A stretch of 64,000 nucleotides of DNA. It comes from Cenococcum geophilum 1.58. Its lineage: Eukaryota; Ascomycota; Dothideomycetes; Gloniales; Gloniaceae. Numbering within the stretch: the stretch's first letter is position 1; every line of letters begins with the position of its first letter. Below are positions 58,148 to 64,000 of the stretch, piece by piece. Both the position numbers and the translations under genes were made by a program. The stretch is taken from positions 723,056 through 787,055 of the forward strand of contig KV748221.1 in assembly GCA_001692895.1 (NCBI GenBank), in the 5' to 3' direction. A model generated the notes under the pieces. It worked only from the letters and a program-made list of their open reading frames with translations, was not told the origin of the DNA and ran no database searches.

Positions 58148-58247
58148 TCTTGGTCGGTGCGGCGAGTAGACCATAGAATCAACTTTTTGACAAAAAGGTT
58201 AGCAATATCCGCTAATTGAATTCTATGGTCTGAGCCTGCTGAGGTAA
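58148..58247. mobile_element. Orphan right end of a Mutator-like element with hairpin
   Basis: Ends GAGCCTGCTGAGGTAA at 58,232-58,247; inverted this is TTACCTCAGCAGGCTC, the same terminal family as the element at 21,125. Just inside it, AGACCATAGAATTCAA-like arms (58,171-58,186 and 58,216-58,230) can pair. The 9 bp after it are CATTAAATG. I could not find a matching left end with that duplication in the window, so the mate may be deleted or RIP-mutated, possibly near 43,150 where normal DNA stops. Confidence 0.6.
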
Positions 58248-58671
58248 CATTAAATGAGCCACCGTGGAGTCATTGATACATGTAGCTAGAGCGAACCATC
58301 TCAAAATATAATTTAGGCATGTAGAGTCACTTTTAATTACAGTTACATTGCAATTCGTTTCACCAAATGCTCGGCCACATCTCTAAACGCGTTTCTGATC
58401 TAGATGCATCTGCCTAACCCCACCTCGCCGCCCTGCTCCATTGTTCTACGAAGTGATGAGGATTGTATATAGAGGTCATAGCTTGTCCGAATACCACTAA
58501 AAAAACACCCAAAAGTATCAACGCCTTCTGATACGGCCCAATGCTCTATGCAGCATCCCAGAAGTATCAAGATAGCCGCGCTTCATAACGCCTTTCAAAA
58601 TTAACATCAGACAAAATTCCCAGATACCCTCCATGCTAAATCTCATTCTGCAACACTACTCAGCGTCATTC
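58248..58671. other. Intergenic, 3' of the rhodopsin-like gene
   Basis: Normal composition resumes here. No gene; holds the 3' end of the minus-strand gene. Confidence 0.5.
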
Positions 58672-59896
58672 TCACACAAGGCCCTTCTCACAGTCCGTCC
58701 TCCAACTCTCCACCCCTCCCGCCGACTCTACCCTCGACACCTCTTCCGAAACATGCAGCTCCGTCGTTTTCAAGATCCGCCCGGTCGCAGACTGCCTATT
58801 CACTCTGTCATTCTCAAAAGGCAGAACCGGCTCTTCACTCAGCGCATCCGCATCCGCAACCCCACTCGTGTTCTTCGAGAGCCTTTTTGGACTAGAGATC
58901 TGGTACGACCTCCTATCGCCAATGTAAGTGACGCTGCTAGCGTCCTGGCCCCGCTCTCCGCCAGGCACGAAGCGGATGCGGTCGAGGATCCGCTCAAAGG
59001 GCGACCTTAGGCAAGGGATGCAGGCGGCGATGATGCCCGCCTGCTCTTCGAGGATACTCCACAGGGAGAGATCGATGCTGTCCCAGAGAATATCCCCCGT
59101 CGCGCCGTAGTGTTTCACGACGGTGGTTTTGACAATGGACATGATGGTTGCGAAGATGCCGAGGCCCATGAGTGCTGAGAGGACGATCTTGTCGCGTAGA
59201 GGTCGCTGCATTTTCCGGATGAAGGCTAATGGTAGGAAGGCCAATGTCAGGTCGGTTACGATGGAAACTACCGCGGTGATGTAGATGCTATAATATATTG
59301 ACTTAATACTCACACATCGAGCATTGGTTACGCTGGGATCCCAATGTGCGCGCAGAGGAATGCATCGGAAGAGTATGAATGCGACGGAGCCGATGCAAGT
59401 CGCTACCTGAATAGCGATCATGATATATAGGAAGGCTAGCCATGGCTTACTTCGCTTGATACGAAGGAGCATGCAAGCAATGCTGATCTTGACAAACATC
59501 ACCGCGATTGGCCAAGGCGCTTCGCTGGCAAAGAGCCAGCGTTGCGCCATGATTTGGTCAGATGGACTGACGTAGTAGTTGTGGCGGCCGACGCCATGCA
59601 CGGTGGAGACTACGAAGAAGCCCCATCCTATTATTCCTATGACCTCTCGGGATTCGTTAGCGTTTTGAAGACGGCGCAGAAGTAGGCAGTGGTCTACTCA
59701 CAATGCCTAACGTGATTGTGTAGTCATCCCATCCTAGCATTGGTGTGGGTCGGAGTCGAGAATACATCCTTGTTCCCCATAGCAGAAGTGCGACGATATA
59801 CAGCGCTCCAGTGATACCTAGTAATTCTGGAGCGTGGTTGACGTTCGGGCCAGGTGCAGCTGTTTGGGTGGCCATGGTACTCAAGATGTGCTCCAC
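58672..59896 (-). CDS. Fungal rhodopsin/PTH11-like seven-helix membrane protein
   Basis: Two exons, 59,896-59,702 and 59,643-58,672, joined at a GTGAGT...AG intron of 58 bp; 388 residues in frame. Seven hydrophobic helices are visible: LLGITGALYIVALLLWG, VIGIIGWGFFVVSTV (across the intron), APWPIAVMFVKISIACMLL, WLAFLYIMIAIQVATCIGSV, IYYSIYITAVVSIVTDLTLA, IVLSALMGLGIFATIMSIV, and ILEEQAGIIAACIPCLRS. The family motifs GWDDYT after helix 1 and WSILEEQAGIIAACIPCLR in helix 7 are present. The tail is cytoplasmic, rich in Ser and charged residues. No CFEM domain. Such proteins are thought to sense surface or environmental cues; the ligand is unknown. A second in-frame Met eight codons downstream is an alternative start. 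Confidence 0.85.
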
Positions 59897-61480
59897 CTGC
59901 CTCTGGAAAGCTCAGACAGGAAGCGGGACTAAGTACGTTGCTGCTTAGAGAAGCGGAGAGTTGTGCGGTCCAGCAAGCCATGCAGTGAGGACATACTATA
60001 TAGATATATTCCCAAGATCACATCAGCCATCCCTAGCCGGCTTCGCTTTGTGTTGACCTTTGCCGTTGGCCTGGCGTCGCAGACAAGGTTTTAGCTGCAT
60101 AGTGGCTTGCCCAGTCGACATCTCGCATCTCACCCTTTCGATTCGCCGTATTGGCACGCTTATTACGGCCGGAGGGCATGTCTCGGGGGCAGTTTATTAG
60201 CTATTCCGTTTTATCGGTCTTCATGCTACGGGAATACAAGAGCGGCTGCATAGCTCTGTATTACACGCGAAATGATTTCGCAGCACCGAAAGCAATTCAA
60301 AGCAAAGCCTTCAGGGTCCAGATTTTTCGCGGGCAGCCGTAAGCCTGCAGTAGGTGTATCTCAAAACAGACAAAAGTCAGGTCCATGCTTGATACGAGTA
60401 ATTCTCAAAGCCGTCTTTACATAATTGGCTGGGCCTAAAGAGGATTTTCGAAGCCAGCCTATGACTAGCTGCCCAGAAAGCGAATCGTGGAGAAGTCAAG
60501 GTTTTCAGGAGGCGGCCCGTCAGTCGTGTTTCACCCTGTTCACGTAAAATAAAGTTCGCAGATGAATTGTACCTGAGTCAGTCACTCGCATGAGCCGGAA
60601 TCCATACCCTAGGGCAGGTTTTTTTAGTTTCTCAATATCTGGTCTCCTGAAAGGAAAGTTTCTGAGAAGTTCATTTTGTGAAAACTCCTTTTCGGGCGAC
60701 GCAGCATAAGCAGAGGCATTTAAAAGCTCCGAGAAGCCAGTATCATTTCCGAGCGATGAACGGAAGCGACGATCTAAGCCGAATCTAGCTCCCCTAGCTC
60801 GCAACAAACTCCCCGCCTTCGACGATCCTTTTAGTGCGAATGTTGTTCGTGGATGGAGTGGCCCATGCAGGTCTGGAGAGGTCTGTCCGCCCTGCCAAGG
60901 AAGAAAACGCGGGACAGCAGGGGAACTGCCAGTAGGGGAACTGCCGAGCAGTGGCGCTGTAACGACGCATCTCTGCCATATCCAGTATCAAGATGCAGGG
61001 GCATCGGTGATTGAACTTTCCTCCTCAAAGTATGCTAAAAGGTGCTCGGCGCCTCAAGGTTTTAGGTCTGGGATAATTGGCTTGAGCGTGTGTGTGGGGC
61101 AGCCACCGCAATATGCTCCAGAAGATGTGGATATGGGGTCTCAGATTTAACTTTGCGGACAATTCTTCTCGAGCTGAATTACTAAATCCCGGCCTATTCA
61201 TGACGCAATGTTTCGGGGGCTTTCAGCTTTGAGGGTGGTATGATCGGAAGGCAATACTTCAGTGGAGGCGTCGCAGGTATCAAATCAAATGATGGGCAAG
61301 TCGTACTGTATAGTGCAGGAAGATGCGGCACCATGAAAATGTTCGAGTCAAAGCTACATTTCACCAAATAAAGCCTGCACGTTTACAGACGTAAACATAG
61401 TTATTCTTGACGGAAAACGGAAGATAATCCGATGAAAACGGCCCTGCTGTCCCAAACTGCCCGCCATCGGCAAGCGTAAT
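59897..61480. other. Long intergenic region
   Basis: Normal composition, 1.6 kb. Holds the promoter of the rhodopsin-like gene. Short frames (e.g. 60,520-60,807 minus, 95 codons) have no recognisable motif, signal or intron-consistent extension. I see nothing else supportable. Confidence 0.45.
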
Positions 61481-61824
61481 CCGGTAGCCCCAAAAACGAC
61501 CAAAAATTGGAAAAACTGCACCTTAATATCTTAACAACGGCTTAACAATAAAAACCAAAATTTTATAATTAGCCTTTTATACCTATTTTAAACCTCTTAT
61601 TAGATTTAAAAAATAATCTATTAAGTAGCTCTAAAAATATCGTAATTTAACTTAAAATTAGGGGCCAAAACCCGATATTTTAATAATGGCCAGGCTTATT
61701 ATACTAGAACTTTATTAAAAGCCTTAATGTAGGCACGAAAGGCTAATTATAAAATTTTGGAATTTATTATTAAGCCGTTGTTAAGATATTAAGGTGCAGT
61801 TTTTCCAATTTTTGGGGCTACCGG
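61481..61824. mobile_element. MITE with about 100-bp terminal inverted repeats
   Basis: 344 bp. Ends CCGGTAGCCCCAAAAA and TTTTTGGGGCTACCGG. The arms stay paired further in: GGAAAAACTGCACCTTAATA with its inverse at 61,791-61,806, and CTTAACAACGGCTTAACAAT with ATTATTAAGCCGTTGTTAAG. The left arm carries an extra CGACCAAAA near its tip. The centre is very AT-rich and has no coding capacity. Flanks are AT at both sides, consistent with a 2-bp duplication, though AT is also a palindromic extension. Composition differs from the surrounding DNA. Confidence 0.85.
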
Positions 61825-62632
61825 ATGACTGATATTACTAGATGATAAAACACGTTACTAGACGAATCCATGTACAGTATTTACTTTCTTGGCTCTACTT
61901 CTCCTCTCCATGCTGTCCTTCACTCGCGATTTTCCATCCGCATTAGAATAACCTTCACCAACGGATGCGCGAAATTTTTGTTCTACGTGTCGGCGGTTAA
62001 AAACCAAGGCGGACCTCATTTTTGATCTCGCCCTCTGCGTAGAACCATTTAGCAAATCAAGTCAGAGTCGGCTTCAGCAAAGGTGATTTCAATGCTAGGC
62101 CGAACATCACCACTGCTGGTGGCAGGGAGTTGGTATTATATTTCCCCCGCGACGAAGGGCCACCACATCAAAGCTGGATACCACGATGCCTTTAATAATT
62201 TCGGATTTCTTGGTTTATCCTTGGCATTTTGGCCCACACCTGCGGCCCCTCAGCTGTTTATTCCGTAGTCTACCCAATAACCCATCATCAAGGGTAATCG
62301 CAGTTTCATTCGCAACACTTAGAGACGCTATAAACTTATCTATTTCCATTATTTAGCGCGCTAAATATGCTCGAGCCTTGCTCTAAAGCAGCAGGAAATC
62401 CAAGTCCTTCGCTTCTAACTTTCCAGTTCATTGCTCGAATGTTCATCTTGGCTTGATTCAAATTTCGTACCCACCACCTATTCGGCGCGAAGTTGTCAAC
62501 GGGGCAGAAAGAAAACTCCAAAAGGTAATTCTCTCATATGGTTTACTGACAAGCAACCTATAACCCCCACCTACCCATAATTCATCACCAACTCACCCCC
62601 AACACATCCTCTCAACCGCTCCGTCCCTCCCT
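61825..62632. other. Intergenic, 3' of the chitosanase gene
   Basis: No supported gene. A C/T-rich stretch at 62,560-62,690 covers the 3' end of the chitosanase gene. Confidence 0.45.
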
Positions 62633-63707
62633 TCAATTCTTCCCCCTCCCCCTCCACCTCCTCACCCCTCTAACCTCCCTCTGGCCTTCCGCACCTAACC
62701 CCGCAACAAGGCTATCCCCAAGCTCCTGAATACTGCTCTCGAAATCCTCCTTCGTCGCCGCCGTCCAGTCCGCCCCGCTGCCTGGTACAGCGTCATCGCC
62801 CGGAAACGCAATATACAGGATATCATGCTCAGTATGCCCATTATCCCCACTGACCGCATCGTCACCGAAACACAGCTGCCCAAGTGCCAGCGACGCTTCG
62901 CCGGTCGAAGTGCCGCCGTTGGTATCGCCCCAGACGCCGTAGATCTAGCGGGATGTCAGCCCAGCCCGTCATCGCTCCGCTCGCTCCGCTCTCTCCAGCC
63001 TCCCACCTCCCGCCTCAGCCCGAACCAGCCTAGGGAACCAATGACCAATTTCGCTCTTGCTCCCGGGAAAAGGGGGAAAAGGTGGGACGGGGCCGCAGAC
63101 TCACCAACTGCCCATTACACACCACCGCCACCACGCTCAACGGCTGTATCCCCGCGCTCTGCGGATCAAAACTCGGATCCTCGCCCTCGTTCCCCAGCAC
63201 AACGTACGGATGCACGTGCGCGTCCAGATCCGCGATCCCGAACTCCTGCACCTCGCTCTGGAACGCGGTCTGCGACTGGCCCGAGGGGTCGTTGTTGCAC
63301 AGCCCCTCCGACGCATTCAGACCGTCGCAGTCGATGTCCATGTCGTCGTAGGTGCCGTCGGGGCCTTTGAGGTACACGGCGCCGGTGGAGGCGTCGCTGC
63401 AGTAGACGATGTTGGCGGTGGAGGTTTGGCCGTCGGTGAAGGCGTCGGAGAGGGGGTTGGCGCAGTCGCCGCCCTAGCGGGGGATGTTAGTGGAGGGTTT
63501 TTGGAGGTGTGGGGAATAAATATAAGTGTATTGTGGATTGGAGAGGGTTTGTATATATATACAGAGAGGGAGAGGTGGGGTAGGGAATTGGGAGAGGGAG
63601 AGACGCACGATGTTCGCATCGTAGAAGTCCTGGACGTTTTCTGGGATGTCGCGGGCGAGAGCGCGCAGGACGGCTGTTGCGAGGACGAGGAGAGGTAGGC
63701 GTGACAT
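62633..63707 (-). CDS. GH75 fungal chitosanase, secreted
   Basis: Endo-hydrolysis of chitosan. Three exons, 63,707-63,609, 63,473-63,105 and 62,944-62,633, with GT-AG introns of 135 and 160 bp; 259 residues, in frame. Signal peptide [18 protein letters not shown]. Family signatures: [95 protein letters not shown], then [20 protein letters not shown] and [20 protein letters not shown]. The Asp of WGDTNGG and the Glu of TGEAS are the expected catalytic acids of GH75 (inferred from the family). A basic Arg/Gly tail of about 20 residues at the C-terminus is unusual. Much higher GC than the neighbouring transposon blocks. Confidence 0.92.
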
Positions 63708-64000
63708 ATTTTTTTTTGGCTGGAGCCCGAAATGCCCGAAAGTTGTGAAATCTTGAAGCCGAGGAATCTAGAAGTCGTAAAATAAATAGTACAGCCTAAG
63801 AAATTCTCGCAATTGCGTCCTAGCTGCGGGATGAGCACTCTCCTCAACGCGCGCTCTTCTCCTCTTTATACGCTCCAGCTGATTTACAGCACGGCGACGG
63901 GCTGATGACAGGAAAGATCCGAGCGTGTGTCACAAGAATTGATGTGGTCATCGTATTGGATGACTAAGACTAGTACAAAATTAGTCCAGCTGGCAAAGCG
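63708..64000 (-). promoter_or_regulatory. Promoter region of the chitosanase gene
   Basis: A minus-strand GCGTATAAAGAGG (about 63,861-63,873) lies about 155 bp before the ATG and is a plausible TATA box. An A/T-rich leader with a T run (63,708-63,717) sits just upstream of the start codon. Confidence 0.5.

Noticed and set aside
58633-59010. Plus-strand frame of 125 codons
   Set aside because: Antisense shadow of the rhodopsin-like gene, whose helices and motifs are clear on the minus strand.
60520-60807. Minus-strand frame of 95 codons
   Set aside because: No recognisable motif, no signal peptide, no supporting intron structure; cannot be told from chance.
62825-63698. Plus-strand frames up to 213 codons over the chitosanase locus
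   Set aside because: GC-rich antisense shadows; the GH75 motifs and splice sites are on the minus strand.

Overview
The window is nuclear DNA of a filamentous ascomycete (Pezizomycotina). The evidence is short GT-AG introns of about 46-80 bp, fungal-specific families (FMP27 with its WPPW and GFWDK motifs, IRS4-type EH protein, GH131, GH75 chitosanase, PTH11/rhodopsin-like receptor, NACHT-ankyrin protein), and long AT-rich tracts full of TA dinucleotides and stop codons, as left by repeat-induced point mutation (RIP). The class cannot be fixed from this window.

Layout. Positions 1-19,000 are ordinary gene-rich DNA: a Ser/Thr-rich membrane protein with a Kre9/KNH-like Ig domain (cut by the window edge), a decayed ferric-reductase fragment, the giant lipid-transfer protein FMP27 (BLTP2/Hobbit family), DNA ligase IV (8 exons, both BRCT domains), and an IRS4-type EH-domain protein transcribed divergently from LIG4. 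From about 19,367 to 39,033 lies one dead minus-strand gene for a NACHT-ankyrin (NLR-like) protein, split into three pieces by two hAT DNA transposons, each with a perfect 8-bp target duplication. The first hAT (13.2 kb) is itself a nest: a Mutator-like element, a LINE, an LTR chromovirus inside the LINE, and a GC-richer 603-bp insert inside the chromovirus. A short LTR element follows (39,179-41,043), and then an apparently intact GH131 gene at 41,691-42,693.

From about 43,150 to 58,250 the DNA is again RIP-degraded. It holds a compact LTR element related to the chromovirus, and two head-to-tail copies of a Crypton (tyrosine-recombinase transposon). The first Crypton copy is interrupted by a minisatellite-filled TA-flanked element and by a LINE fragment. 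The array appears to sit in a LINE endonuclease remnant, followed by one orphan Mutator-like end. Positions 58,248-64,000 return to ordinary DNA, with a seven-helix rhodopsin/PTH11-like protein, a MITE with long terminal inverted repeats, and a GH75 chitosanase.

The genes do not form a pathway. FMP27, LIG4 and IRS4 are housekeeping genes; GH131, GH75 and the receptor-like protein are secreted or surface functions beside the transposon-rich block, a common accessory-compartment arrangement. The most informative observations are the datable insertion hierarchy, the tandem Crypton pair, a frame-breaking 49-bp triplication in FMP27, and one 12-bp minisatellite shared by unrelated transposons.
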